From NCBI RefSeq assembly GCF_022213065.1, contig NZ_JAKLJA010000021.1, positions 1 through 64,000 on the forward strand: a DNA stretch of 64,000 nt, given 5' to 3'. Source of the stretch: Paraburkholderia tagetis. GTDB taxonomy: Bacteria; Pseudomonadota; Gammaproteobacteria; Burkholderiales; Burkholderiaceae. The notes beneath the pieces are model-generated. The model had not been told where the DNA came from. It ran no database searches and saw only the letters and a program-made list of their open reading frames with translations. The stretch's first letter is position 1. The number at the start of each line of letters is the position of its first letter. Shown piece after piece: positions 36,266-45,895 of this stretch. The position numbers and the translations under genes were made by a program.

Positions 36266-37378
36266 ATGACAAGGCAATCCATTCTGAACATTCGCCATCG
36301 CGAACTGGGCTCGAAGCTGGACGGCGATATGTGGAACGACATGCCGCTGCCCTGGTACTACAACAGCGACCCGAACGACGAAGTGGTCGCCGTGCGCTCG
36401 ACAGCGGGCCTCTACGATATCAGCGCGCTAAACATCCTGCGCGTGAGCGGCCCCGATGCCGGCGCCGTGATCGACAGCATCTGCGCCATCGACGTCACGA
36501 AGATGAAGCCCGGCACCGCGCGTCTCGCGGCGGAAGTCGACGAGCGCGGCGTCGTGTGCGACGACCTCATGGTGATCTACGACGCGCCGAATCAATACCG
36601 CATCTCGCACGGCGGCGGCACGACCCAGGCGCATCTGCGCCGCGCCGCGCAGGGCCGCAATGTCGAATGGCATCAGGACTTCGACGTGCACATGCTCTCG
36701 CTGCAAGGCCCGCGCGCCGCAGCCATCCTGCAACCCCATATCGGCATCGATCTCGCGAAGCTGCCGTATTTCGCGCACGTCGAAACCCGGCTGTTCGACC
36801 GCAAGATCATCATCTCGCGCGGCGGCTATTCCGGCGAGCAGGGCTTCGAAGTCTCGTGCAGCGCGAGCGACGCCATCGCGCTATGGGACGCCATTCTCGA
36901 AGCGGGCAAGCCGCTTGGTCTCGTGCCCGCCTCGTGGACCTCGCTCGAACTCGCCCGCATCGAAGCCGCCCTGCTCTTCTACCCCTTCGACATGCCCGAG
37001 GGCGATGTCACGCCGTGGGAGCTGAACCTCGACTGGATGATCGACGTCGAGAAGCCCGGCGACTATGTCGGCAAGGCGGCGCTGCTCAACGCGCGCGGCA
37101 AGGAGCGTTTCAAGCAGGCCGGCGTGCTCGTGAAGCACGACGGCGCGGTGAGCGCGGGCGCGAAGATCTTTATCGGCAAGGAGCAGGTCGGTGTGGTCAC
37201 GAGCGCGACGTTCAGCCGGTATCTGATGCAGTCGCTCGCGATGGTGCACCTGAAGCCCTCGCATACGGCGCTCGGCACCAAGGTGGAGATTCACGACGCT
37301 GCGGGCACCTTCAGCGGCACCGTCACCCGCACGCCCTTCTATGACCCGCAACGCGTGCGCACGCGCGTCGCGGCCTGA
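36266..37378 (+). CDS. GcvT/DmdA-like aminomethyltransferase family protein
   Basis: This 370-residue folate-binding protein of the aminomethyltransferase family shows YDISALNILRVSGPDAGAVID near residue 50, a GYSGEQGFEVSCSASDA segment near 195, the GCV_T C-terminal barrel region (YVGKAALL) and a closing FYDPQRVRTR. Relatives transfer one-carbon units from methylated amines or sulfonium compounds to tetrahydrofolate. The first position in the operon, 51 bp before trimethylamine dehydrogenase, suggests it moves a methyl or formaldehyde carbon into the folate pool. The ATG at 36266 is preferred; the frame is open to 36152. Confidence 0.82.
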   Translation: MTRQSILNIRHRELGSKLDGDMWNDMPLPWYYNSDPNDEVVAVRSTAGLYDISALNILRVSGPDAGAVIDSICAIDVTKMKPGTARLAAEVDERGVVCDDLMVIYDAPNQYRISHGGGTTQAHLRRAAQGRNVEWHQDFDVHMLSLQGPRAAAILQPHIGIDLAKLPYFAHVETRLFDRKIIISRGGYSGEQGFEVSCSASDAIALWDAILEAGKPLGLVPASWTSLELARIEAALLFYPFDMPEGDVTPWELNLDWMIDVEKPGDYVGKAALLNARGKERFKQAGVLVKHDGAVSAGAKIFIGKEQVGVVTSATFSRYLMQSLAMVHLKPSHTALGTKVEIHDAAGTFSGTVTRTPFYDPQRVRTRVAA

Positions 37379-37429
37379 ACACCCACGTAACCCCACAAGC
37401 ACACCAAACACATCAGGAGATACGTCCCC

Positions 37430-39622
37430 ATGTCCCGCGATCCCCGCTATGACGTGCTGTTCGAGCCCATCCAGATCGGCCCGAAGACGTTGCGCAACCG
37501 CTTCTATCAAGTCCCGCACTGCATTGGCGCGGGCAGCAATCTGCCCGGTTTCCAGGCCGCGCACCGCTCGATGAAGGCCGAAGGCGGCTGGGCGGCGATG
37601 AACACCGAATATTGCTCGATCCATCCGGAGTCGGACGACACGCACCGTCTCTCGGCACGTATCTGGGATGAAGGCGACGTGCGCAATCTGCGCGCGATGA
37701 CCGAGGAAGTCCACAAGTACGGCGCGCTCGCGGGCATTGAAATGTGGTACGGCGGCGCGCACGCGCCCTGCATGGAAAGCCGCGCCACGCCGCGCGGCCC
37801 GAGCCAGTACGCTTCGGAGTTCGAAACGCTCACGTACTGCAAGGAGATGGATCTCGACGATATCCGCGACGTGCAGCAATACTATGTCGAGGCGGCGCTG
37901 CGCGCACGCGACGCGGGCTTCGATATCGTCTATGTGTACGGCGCGCACTCGTATCTGCCGCTGCAATTCCTCTCGCCCTACTACAACAAGCGCACCGACG
38001 GCTACGGCGGCTCGCTCGAAAACCGCGCGCGCTTCTGGCTCGAAACGCTGGAGAAAGTGCGCCGCGCCGTGGGCAGCGACTGCGCCATCGCCACACGCTT
38101 TGCCGTGGACTCGCTCTATGGCGCGGGCGGCGTCGAAGTCGAAAAGGACGGCATGAAGTTCGTCGAAATGGCCGACTCGCTGGTCGACCTCTGGGACGTG
38201 GACGTGGGCGACATCGCCGAATGGGGCGAGGACGCAGGCCCCTCGCGCTTCTATCTGCAAGGCCACCAGGTCCCGTGGACCAAGTTCATCAAGCAGGTTT
38301 CGAAAAAGCCGGTGCTGGGCGTGGGCCGCTTCACCGACCCGGAGAAGATGACCGAGATCGTCACGAAGGGCTATGCGGACATCATCGGCGCGGCGCGTCC
38401 GTCGATCGCCGACCCGTTCCTGCCGAAGAAGATCGAGGAAGGCCGCGTCGACGACGTGCGCGTGTGCATCGGCTGTAACGTCTGCATCTCGCGCTGGGAA
38501 ATCGGCGGCCCGCCGATGATCTGCACGCAGAACGCCACGGCTGGCGAAGAGTATCGGCGCGGCTGGCACCCGGAAAAGTTCGAGGAGTGCAAGTCGGAGG
38601 ACTCGGTGCTCGTGGTGGGCGCGGGCCCGTCGGGCTCGGAGTGCGCGCGCGTGCTGATGCAGCGCGGCTACACGGTCCACCTCGTGGATAGCGCCGAGAA
38701 GATCGGCGGCCATCTGAACAGCGTGGTCACGCTGCCGGGCCTCGGTGAATGGGGCTATCACCGCGACTATCGCGAGACGCAGATCACCAAGCTGCTGAAG
38801 AAGAACAAGCAGAGCCAGCTCGCGCTCGGCGTGAAGCCGCTCACCGCCGACGACGTGCTCGACTACGGCGCGGAAAAGGTTGTGATCGCAACGGGTGCGC
38901 ATTGGGTCGGCGACGGCACCAACTGCCTCACGCACGATCCGATTCCCGGCGCCGATGCTTCGCAGCCCGATCAATTGACGCCCGAGCAGGTGATGGGCGG
39001 CAAGAAGCCCATCGGCAAGCGGGTCGTGATCCTCAACGCGGATACCTACTTCATGGCGCCGAGCCTCGCAGAAAAGCTCGCGGCGGCGGGCCATGAAGTC
39101 ACGATCGTGAGCGGCGTGCATCTCGCGAACTACATGCACTTCACGCTCGAGTATCCGAACATGATGCGCCGGCTCCATGAGCTGCACGTGACCGAACTGG
39201 GCGACCACTTCGCGAGCCGCATCGAGAAAGGCCGCATCGAGATCTACAACATCTGGGGCGACGGCTCGAAGCGCACCTACCGGGGCGCGGGCCAACTGCC
39301 GCGCGATGCGAACAAGACGCACCGCTGGCTCGAGTTCGACTCGCTCGTGCTCGTCACGGGCCGCCGCTCGAACGACACGCTGTACCGCGAGATCAAGGCG
39401 AAGCAGGATCAGTGGGAGAGCAAGGGCGTCAAGGGCGTGTACCTGATCGGCGATGCCGAAGCCCCGCGCCTGATTGCCGATGCGACCTTCACGGGCCACC
39501 GCGTCGCGCGCGAGATCGAGGAAGCGAACCCGCAGTTTCCGCTGCCGTACAAGCGGGAAGTGGCGGTCTGGGGCACGCCGCACCTGCCCGAAGGCACCTA
39601 CCAGATCCACTACAAGAAGTAA
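37430..39622 (+). CDS. tmd: Trimethylamine dehydrogenase
   Basis: This 730-residue flavoprotein oxidises trimethylamine to dimethylamine and formaldehyde. It has a TIM-barrel FMN domain (1 to about 390), then ADP- and FAD-type domains. It aligns with the Methylophilus enzyme as I remember it, and the diagnostic residues are present (numbers with initial Met): Cys31 for 6-S-cysteinyl FMN in VPHCIGAG, the aromatic bowl Tyr61, Trp265 and Trp356, catalytic Tyr170, His173 and Asp268, and 4Fe-4S cysteines 346, 349, 352 and 365. Tyr61 is Gln in the dimethylamine enzyme, so trimethylamine is favoured. Electron acceptor ETF is encoded downstream. Confidence 0.93.
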   Translation: MSRDPRYDVLFEPIQIGPKTLRNRFYQVPHCIGAGSNLPGFQAAHRSMKAEGGWAAMNTEYCSIHPESDDTHRLSARIWDEGDVRNLRAMTEEVHKYGALAGIEMWYGGAHAPCMESRATPRGPSQYASEFETLTYCKEMDLDDIRDVQQYYVEAALRARDAGFDIVYVYGAHSYLPLQFLSPYYNKRTDGYGGSLENRARFWLETLEKVRRAVGSDCAIATRFAVDSLYGAGGVEVEKDGMKFVEMADSLVDLWDVDVGDIAEWGEDAGPSRFYLQGHQVPWTKFIKQVSKKPVLGVGRFTDPEKMTEIVTKGYADIIGAARPSIADPFLPKKIEEGRVDDVRVCIGCNVCISRWEIGGPPMICTQNATAGEEYRRGWHPEKFEECKSEDSVLVVGAGPSGSECARVLMQRGYTVHLVDSAEKIGGHLNSVVTLPGLGEWGYHRDYRETQITKLLKKNKQSQLALGVKPLTADDVLDYGAEKVVIATGAHWVGDGTNCLTHDPIPGADASQPDQLTPEQVMGGKKPIGKRVVILNADTYFMAPSLAEKLAAAGHEVTIVSGVHLANYMHFTLEYPNMMRRLHELHVTELGDHFASRIEKGRIEIYNIWGDGSKRTYRGAGQLPRDANKTHRWLEFDSLVLVTGRRSNDTLYREIKAKQDQWESKGVKGVYLIGDAEAPRLIADATFTGHRVAREIEEANPQFPLPYKREVAVWGTPHLPEGTYQIHYKK

Positions 39623-39789
39623 GGCAGCGGAGTCCCGGCTTGGGCCGGGATCCGCCCCGCCACCGTGACGCCCGCAACGGCGGGCACACGGTGCACAAGT
39701 CCTGCTCAGGCGCGCTCGACGGCCTGGCACGGGCGCGCTTTGCCTGAAAAAAGCGCCTCCCTTTTTCCCCTTCAATCAACGGACGAGCC

Positions 39790-42027
39790 ATGCAGACCTC
39801 AGCGACTTTCGACCCCGCGACCGTCACGCGCATCCTGTTCGAGGGCTTCCCGTCGTTTGCGATCGCGCTGTTCTATCTCATCGGCCTCGCGGCGGTCGGC
39901 GTATTCGCGTGGGGGGTCTACGTCCAGATCCGCAAATACCGGCGCGGGCAGCGCTTGTCGAAATCGTTCGGCAAGATCGACCTGCAAGCGCGCTTCAAGG
40001 ACATGGTGCGCGTGGTGCTGAGCCACCGCACCGTCGCGCGCCGCGACCCCGCAGCGGGCCGCGCGCACCGGATGATTTTCTACGGTTTCGCCGTGCTGTT
40101 TCTCGGCACCGCCACCGTCACCGTCGATTACGACATCACCGCGCGCTTTCTCGGCTTTCACTTCTGGAACGGCGACTTCTATCTGCTGTTCAAGCTCGTA
40201 ATGAACGTGGCGGGTGTTTCGATGATCGCCGGGCTCATCTACATGATGGCGCGCCGCGGCTGGATCAAGCCGCCCAAGCTCGACTACAAGCGCCCCGACC
40301 GCCAGCCCGGCGACCCCGACTACGACCGTAGCGGCTACCGTCGCGAAGACTGGGCGTTCCTCTGGACGCTCGTGCTGATCGGCATCACCGGCTTCGTGCT
40401 GAGCGGGCTACGCCTCGTCTGGCTGCAAGAGCGCGCCGTGGTGTGGGACACGCGCTGGTGGTCGCCGGTGGCCGCGCTCATCGCGGAGATCTTCAAGGGC
40501 GTGGGCGTGAGCGCCTCGGCCGCCTACGTGATGCGCACCGGCCTCTGGTGGTTCCACGGCCTGCTCGCGCTCACCTTTATCGCGCTGATTCCGTACACGA
40601 AGGTCAAGCACATCTTCACGGCCTCGGGCTCGCTGATGATGCGCGATCCGCTCGCCGCGCAGCGCCTGCCGCGCATCGAGGCCGCCGAGGTTGTAGAAGG
40701 CGCCGAGGGTGCTGCGGGTGCTGGGGGTGCTAAAGGCGCTCAGCCCGGCAGCGAGCGCGTGGGCTACAAGACCATCACCGACTTCACCTGGAAGCACCTG
40801 CTCAATCTCGACGCCTGCACGAAGTGCGGCCGCTGCCACGAGGCCTGCCCCGCCAACGCCGTGGGCGCACCGCTCTCGCCGCGCGACGTGATCCTCTCGC
40901 TGCGCGAGTTCGCCAACGAGGCGCTGCAAAAAAACACCTTGCCCGACGAGGTGAAACTCGACGTGCATGGCAAGGGCATCGGCCAGGTGTTCATGGAAAC
41001 CGTCTGGTCGTGCCGCACCTGCATGGCCTGCGTGGAGATCTGCCCGGTGGCGGTCGAGCACGTGCCCATCATCGTGCAGATGCGCCGCAAGCTCGTCGAA
41101 GAAGGCGAGATGGAACCGCAAGTGCAAAAGACGTTGCAGGCGATCCACAAGAACGGCAATTCGTTTAACGAATCGAAGCGCAAGCGCGCCGCATGGACCA
41201 AGCCGCTGCCCTTCCAGATCAAGGACGCACGCAAGGAGAGCGTCGATCTGCTGTGGTTCGTGGGCGACTATGCCTCGTTCGATCCGCGCAACCAGCGCGT
41301 GACCCAGGCCTTCGCCACGCTGCTGCATAACGCGGGAGTGGATTTCGGTCTGCTCTACGAGGGCGAGTCGAACGCGGGCAACGACGTGCGCCGCGTGGGC
41401 GAGGAAGGCCTCTACGAGCTGCTCGCCGAGAACAACATCGCGCTGCTCAGGCAGTCGAATTTCCGCCGCATCGTGACGACCGACCCGCACTCGTACAACA
41501 CGATCCGCAACGAGTACCCCGACTTCGGCGGCAAGTTCGAGATCGAGCATTACACGAGCCTCGTTGCGCGCATGTTCAGCGAAGGCGCGCTGAAGCCGAA
41601 GCGCAAACTCGGCTACCGCGTGACCTTCCATGACCCGTGCCATCTCGGGCGCTTCAACAAGGGCTACGACGCGCCCCGCCAGATTCTCGCGGCGCTCGGC
41701 TGCGATCTCGTGGAGATGCCCCGCTCGCGCGACAACTCGTTTTGCTGCGGCGCCGGCGGCGGCCGGATCTGGATGAGCGATCCGGTCGGCAAGGAAAAGC
41801 CGTCGCAGAACCGCATGCACGAGGCTGCGCGTATCGAAGGACTGGAGGTGTTCGTGGTTTGCTGCCCCAAGGATCTGACGATGTTCGAGGACGCGCTGAA
41901 GACGAGCGGCTACGAAGGCAAGTTCGTCGTGCGCGAGCTGATCGAACTGATCGCCGAGAGCCTCGCGGAACCGGCCAGCGACGATGCGGAACCTGCTGGC
42001 GACGTGCGCGCCATCGCCGCTGCATGA
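39790..42027 (+). CDS. Membrane Fe-S oxidoreductase, DgcB-like ETF-quinone oxidoreductase candidate
   Basis: This 745-residue protein has an N-terminal membrane domain with about five or six helices resembling the nitrate reductase gamma subunit (near 10-270). Two 4Fe-4S motifs follow (CTKCGRCHEACP near 345 and CRTCMACVEICP near 410), then two CCG-type domains with HDPCHLGR and FCCGAGGG. This is the layout of HdrD-like proteins such as DgcB of dimethylglycine catabolism. With trimethylamine dehydrogenase before it and EtfBA after it, it most likely passes ETF electrons to quinone. A Gly-Ala insert at about 300-318 (GAEGAAGAGGAKGA) links the domains. Confidence 0.87.
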   Translation: MQTSATFDPATVTRILFEGFPSFAIALFYLIGLAAVGVFAWGVYVQIRKYRRGQRLSKSFGKIDLQARFKDMVRVVLSHRTVARRDPAAGRAHRMIFYGFAVLFLGTATVTVDYDITARFLGFHFWNGDFYLLFKLVMNVAGVSMIAGLIYMMARRGWIKPPKLDYKRPDRQPGDPDYDRSGYRREDWAFLWTLVLIGITGFVLSGLRLVWLQERAVVWDTRWWSPVAALIAEIFKGVGVSASAAYVMRTGLWWFHGLLALTFIALIPYTKVKHIFTASGSLMMRDPLAAQRLPRIEAAEVVEGAEGAAGAGGAKGAQPGSERVGYKTITDFTWKHLLNLDACTKCGRCHEACPANAVGAPLSPRDVILSLREFANEALQKNTLPDEVKLDVHGKGIGQVFMETVWSCRTCMACVEICPVAVEHVPIIVQMRRKLVEEGEMEPQVQKTLQAIHKNGNSFNESKRKRAAWTKPLPFQIKDARKESVDLLWFVGDYASFDPRNQRVTQAFATLLHNAGVDFGLLYEGESNAGNDVRRVGEEGLYELLAENNIALLRQSNFRRIVTTDPHSYNTIRNEYPDFGGKFEIEHYTSLVARMFSEGALKPKRKLGYRVTFHDPCHLGRFNKGYDAPRQILAALGCDLVEMPRSRDNSFCCGAGGGRIWMSDPVGKEKPSQNRMHEAARIEGLEVFVVCCPKDLTMFEDALKTSGYEGKFVVRELIELIAESLAEPASDDAEPAGDVRAIAAA

Positions 42028-42060
42028 ACGCGGCATGAACGCCACTGCACGTTATTTGAA

Positions 42061-42115
42061 CGCTAACTGAGCGCTAACTGAGCGCCAACTGAGTCATAAC
42101 CGAGCCATAACCGAG
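42061..42115. repeat. Five tandem 11-bp units between the Fe-S oxidoreductase and repeat-protein genes
   Basis: Five head-to-tail 11-bp units run from 42061 to 42115: cgctaactgag twice, a one-base variant, then two of the type ccataaccgag. They lie 22 bp before the ATG of the next gene and overlap no coding region. Confidence 0.9.
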
Positions 42116-42137
42116 CCCCGGACGAGGATTGCCCGAG

Positions 42138-43895
42138 ATGACGCCCAGCTCCGCCAACCCGCAAGAGCGCGCGCACGCGATGCACGGCAGGCACGCGCAG
42201 CACGGCACGCGCGAGATGCAGCAAACGCACGAGCAGCACGCGCAACACGAGCATCACGAGCAGCAGCACGCGGTGCCCGTGATGCCCGTGATGCCCGAGC
42301 AGCGCGCGAGGCAGCGGCGAGCGCGCACGCCGACGATGCGCCGGCACTGGCGCGAGCTGGTCGAGCTTGCGCTGGCCGCCGACGACGTCTACGCGGCCGC
42401 CGCGCTCTACCCGCACGCAGACGACGCGGACCGCGCGCGCCTCGGCGCGCGGCTCTTCGTGGCGCGGCGCGACTGCCTCGCCCTCGCGGCCTGCACGTTC
42501 GCCCACGGCGCGGTGCTCGCCCAACTCGCGCGGCTCGCGGCGGCGAACCATGACGAGACGCTGAAAATGCGCCTCGCGAGAAACCCCGCCACGCCCGGCG
42601 ACGCACTCGCGCTTTTCGTCGACGAGCACGAAGCGCCGGCCCAGCGCCTCGCCTGCCTGCTCGCGCGGCACGCGAAAGCGCCCCACGCGCTGCTTGCCGC
42701 GCTCGCCGCGCAAAGCGAGGACATCGAGGTGCTGCGCGCGCTCTGCGAGAACGTCGGCGTGCCCTCGGAACTGCTCACGCTCGTCGAGCAGCGCGGCATC
42801 GCCGTGTTGCAGCGCCTGCTCGCGATCCATCTCGCGACCGATCCGCAAACGCTGCTGCAACTCTGGAAAAGCACGCACACGAGCGCGGTGCGCGCCCAGG
42901 TGCTGCGCCATCCGTGCTGCCCCGATTTGCTGCTGCACACACTGCCATCATCGCCGGCCGAGCGGCGCAGCCTCGCGCTCCAGACTCGCACGCCCACCGC
43001 GATCCTCGCGCAGCTTGCCCGCGACGAAGACCCCGGCGTGCGCCGCGCCGCCGCGCTCAATGCGAACACGGCCGCTGGCGCGCTGATCGGCCTGTGCTTC
43101 GATGCGCAAGCCATCGTGCGGCGCGTGGTGGCCACGCGCCGCGACCTGCCGCTGAAGGTTGTGGAGTGGCTGATCGGCAACGACGATCCGTGGGTGCGCC
43201 GCACGCTCGCGCGCAATCCGGCCTGCCCCGCCGAGTGGCTCGAGCGGCTCGTGAACGACAGCGAACCGGAAGTGCGCCGCGCGGTGGCGCGCCACCCGGA
43301 CTGCCCCGCGCGCCTCGTCGCGCAGCTTGCCGCCGACCCGGTGGCGTGGGTCCGCGCGGGCGTCGCGCTGCGCGAGGATCTGCCGGGCGCGCTGCTGCGG
43401 CGCCTGGCCGCCGACGAAGACGTCGACGTGCTCTCCGGCATCGCACGCCATCGCGCGACCCCGCAGGCGCAACTCGCACGGCTCGCCGCCCACCCGGTGG
43501 CCGACGTGCGCCGCGGCGTGATCCTGAATCGCGAGGCCTCGCGGCGCGTGCTGCTGCAACTGCGCCACGAGTCCTACCCGCTGCACCGCGTGCTGGTGTT
43601 CGAACATCCGAACCTCACGGACGCCGACCGCTGGCGCATGCGGTTCGACCCCGACCGTGAAGTCCGCGCGCGCCTGTTCGGTCATTTCGGACGCGCGCTC
43701 GGCCCGCTCGCCTCCACGACTGCCGATGCGCCGCAGCCCGCCGCCGTTTCTCCCCATCCGCTGGATGACGATGCAACGCAACACGAGCAACGCAAGCAAC
43801 ACGAGCAATACGAGCCGCACGAGCAACACGAGCCGCACGAAAGCGACGTGCAACACGATTCGCCCTGTCCGACGAACACCATGGAGTCAAGATGA
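42138..43895 (+). CDS. LRV/HEAT-like repeat protein with His-rich ends, unknown role in the trimethylamine operon
   Basis: This 585-residue protein has at least seven clear copies of a helical repeat of about 24 residues between residues 140 and 485 (examples: VARHPDCPARLVAQLAADP and LARNPACPAEWLERLVNDS). These match the leucine-rich-variant/HEAT type known from Azotobacter. Both ends are low-complexity: His/Gln-rich at 25-55 (HEQHAQHEHHEQQH) and His/Glu-rich at the C-terminus. No catalytic domain is seen. The ATG at 42138 follows gacgagg, and the stop overlaps the EtfB start (ATGA). It may be a scaffold or assembly factor for the Fe-S or flavin partners; this is inference. Confidence 0.75.
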   Translation: MTPSSANPQERAHAMHGRHAQHGTREMQQTHEQHAQHEHHEQQHAVPVMPVMPEQRARQRRARTPTMRRHWRELVELALAADDVYAAAALYPHADDADRARLGARLFVARRDCLALAACTFAHGAVLAQLARLAAANHDETLKMRLARNPATPGDALALFVDEHEAPAQRLACLLARHAKAPHALLAALAAQSEDIEVLRALCENVGVPSELLTLVEQRGIAVLQRLLAIHLATDPQTLLQLWKSTHTSAVRAQVLRHPCCPDLLLHTLPSSPAERRSLALQTRTPTAILAQLARDEDPGVRRAAALNANTAAGALIGLCFDAQAIVRRVVATRRDLPLKVVEWLIGNDDPWVRRTLARNPACPAEWLERLVNDSEPEVRRAVARHPDCPARLVAQLAADPVAWVRAGVALREDLPGALLRRLAADEDVDVLSGIARHRATPQAQLARLAAHPVADVRRGVILNREASRRVLLQLRHESYPLHRVLVFEHPNLTDADRWRMRFDPDREVRARLFGHFGRALGPLASTTADAPQPAAVSPHPLDDDATQHEQRKQHEQYEPHEQHEPHESDVQHDSPCPTNTMESR

Positions 43896-44692
43896 AAATA
43901 CTAGTGACAATCAAGCAGGTCGCTTCGCTCGATGAAGACTTCGAGCTGAACGACGACGGCCGCGACGTCAGCGCCGATTTTCACGTCTTCGACCTGAACG
44001 AGTGGGACCACTACGCACTGGAAGAAGCGATGCGCCTGAAGGAAGGCGCGAACGGCGACATCGAAATCGTAGTGGCCACGGTCGGCCCCGAGGGCGCCGA
44101 CGACGAACTGCGCAAGTGCCTCGCGAAAGGCGCGGACCGCGCGGTGCGCATCTGGAGCGACGCACTCGAAGACGCCGACCCGGTCGCCATCGCCCGGGTG
44201 CTGGCCGCGCTCGCGCGCAAGGAAGCACCGGACATGATCTTCGCGGGCGTACAGGCCTCCGATCACGCCTATGGCGTGACCGGCATGGCGCTCGCGGGCC
44301 TGATCGACTGGCCGCACGCAGCGGTTGTGGCGGGGCTCGATTACGCCCCCGGCGCGAAAACGGCCACCGCGCGCCGCGAGCTGGAAGGCGGCGCATACGC
44401 CACCGTCGAGGTGCAATGCCCCGCCGTGCTGACCATCCAGCTCGGCATCAACACGCCGCGCTACGCCTCGCTGCGCGGCATCAAGCAAGCCGCGCAACGG
44501 CCCATCGAAACGCTCACGCCGGACGAACTCGGCCTTGCCGCCAGTGAAACCGGCGCGGCGGGATCGCTCTCGCGCATCCGGCGCGTCTATGTGCCGGCCA
44601 CGGGCCGCGCGCAAATGATCGAAGGCACGCCCGCCGAGCAGGCAGCGCGCCTGGCCGGTCTGATCAAGGAATTCAGGGGAGAAGCGAAATGA
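43892..44692 (+). CDS. etfB: Electron transfer flavoprotein beta subunit
   Basis: This 266-residue subunit has the ETF beta fold (MKILVTIKQVASLDEDFELN, FHVFDLNEWDHYALEEAMRLKE) and the adenine-nucleotide segment KEAPDMIFAGVQASDHAYGVTGMALA. It partners EtfA to accept electrons from trimethylamine dehydrogenase. Its start overlaps the repeat-protein stop, and its stop overlaps the EtfA start by 4 bp, so translation is coupled through the three genes. Confidence 0.94.
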   Translation: MKILVTIKQVASLDEDFELNDDGRDVSADFHVFDLNEWDHYALEEAMRLKEGANGDIEIVVATVGPEGADDELRKCLAKGADRAVRIWSDALEDADPVAIARVLAALARKEAPDMIFAGVQASDHAYGVTGMALAGLIDWPHAAVVAGLDYAPGAKTATARRELEGGAYATVEVQCPAVLTIQLGINTPRYASLRGIKQAAQRPIETLTPDELGLAASETGAAGSLSRIRRVYVPATGRAQMIEGTPAEQAARLAGLIKEFRGEAK

Positions 44693-45648
44693 GCGGCATT
44701 CTGGTTCTGGTGGAACACCGTCAAGGGCAACTGCGCCCGGTCAGTCTCGAAGTGCTCGGCGCGGCCGTGCAGGCGAAGGAAGCGAGCGGCGAAACCGTCA
44801 CCGTCGCGGTGCTGGGCGCGCAGCCCGACGCCTGGGTGGAAAGCCTCAAGCTCGCGGGCGTCGACGAAATCGTCACCGTGCAGACGAGCACCGACACCTT
44901 CGATCCGGAGATCTACGAAAACGTTGCCCGCGCAATCATCGAGGCGCGCAAACCCTCGCTCGTGCTGCTACCGCACACGATCGACACACTAGGCTATGCC
45001 GCCCCGCTCGCGGCCAAGGGCAACTACGGATTCACGACCGACGCATTCGGGCTCGCGCGCGACGGCTCGGACTGGCTCGCGACGCGCTCGGGCTACGGGC
45101 AGAAGGTCAACATGGAGATCGAGTTTCCGGGCAAGGAGACGGCGCTCGTGACCCTGCGCCCCGGCGCCTTCAAAGCGCCCGACGCCGCTGGCAGCCCCAC
45201 CGTGAACACCTTCGCGGCGCCGGCGCTCACACCGCGCAGCACACACCTGGCGTTCGAGGAACCGGCGGCGAGCGGCGACGTCGACATCCCGGGCGCGGAA
45301 TTCATCCTCTCGGTGGGCCGTGGCATCGGCGAGGAAACGCACGTCGAGCAATTCCGCGAACTGGCGGAGACCGTGGGCGCCACGCTCGGCTGCTCGCGGC
45401 CGATCGCCGACTCGGGCTGGCTGCCCAAAGCACACCAGGTGGGCCAGTCCGGCAAGACCGCGGCGGCCTGCAAGATGTACATCGCGATGGGCATCTCGGG
45501 CTCGGTGCAGCACATGGCCGGCATGAAACACGTGGACAACATCATTGCCGTGAACACCGACCCCGAAGCCTCGATCTTCACGATCGCGCGCTACGGCATC
45601 GTGGGCGACATCTTCGACATTGCCGAGGAATTGCGCAGTCATTTTTAG
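44689..45648 (+). CDS. etfA: Electron transfer flavoprotein alpha subunit
   Basis: This 319-residue FAD-binding subunit has the usual two domains. The C-terminal FAD domain shows VGRGIGEETHVEQFRELAE, the SGS-type region YIAMGISGSVQHMAGM and the family signature AVNTDPEASIFTIARYGIVGD. It forms the heterodimer with EtfB and donates to the quinone oxidoreductase encoded at 39790. It is the last gene of the plus-strand operon, and an intrinsic terminator follows. Confidence 0.94.
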   Translation: MSGILVLVEHRQGQLRPVSLEVLGAAVQAKEASGETVTVAVLGAQPDAWVESLKLAGVDEIVTVQTSTDTFDPEIYENVARAIIEARKPSLVLLPHTIDTLGYAAPLAAKGNYGFTTDAFGLARDGSDWLATRSGYGQKVNMEIEFPGKETALVTLRPGAFKAPDAAGSPTVNTFAAPALTPRSTHLAFEEPAASGDVDIPGAEFILSVGRGIGEETHVEQFRELAETVGATLGCSRPIADSGWLPKAHQVGQSGKTAAACKMYIAMGISGSVQHMAGMKHVDNIIAVNTDPEASIFTIARYGIVGDIFDIAEELRSHF

Positions 45649-45686
45649 GCTTGACAGAGTAATGCGGGGGTAGTGAGAAGAGATTT

Positions 45687-45719
45687 GGGCCGGTTCGCCA
45701 TGACTGGCCCGTTTTTTTT
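45687..45719 (+). terminator. Intrinsic terminator after etfA
   Basis: An 8-bp stem (gggccggt / actggccc, one G-T pair) with a short loop is followed by gtttttttt. It lies 38 bp after the EtfA stop and ends the trimethylamine operon. Confidence 0.88.
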
Positions 45720-45895
45720 CTTATCAGTGAATTTTGTCCATCGGGATTCCACGCGTAGACTTGAACCTCTAATCAAGAAAAGATCCGGTTGTTGTGCCCG
45801 CTGTGCATTGCAATGACGCAAGCAAGCGCGGCAAGACACCGAACACGCCGTTCCAGTAGAGACAGGTAGTCTGGTTAACGCGCCAAGGAAACGCC

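Noticed and set aside
36881..39775. 964-codon minus-strand open frame opposite trimethylamine dehydrogenase
   Set aside because: It is His/Arg-rich with no domain and lies antisense to a strongly conserved gene. Long antisense frames are expected in DNA of this GC content.
40408..42045. 545-codon minus-strand frame over the Fe-S oxidoreductase
   Set aside because: It is a shadow of a gene with intact Fe-S and CCG motifs on the plus strand.
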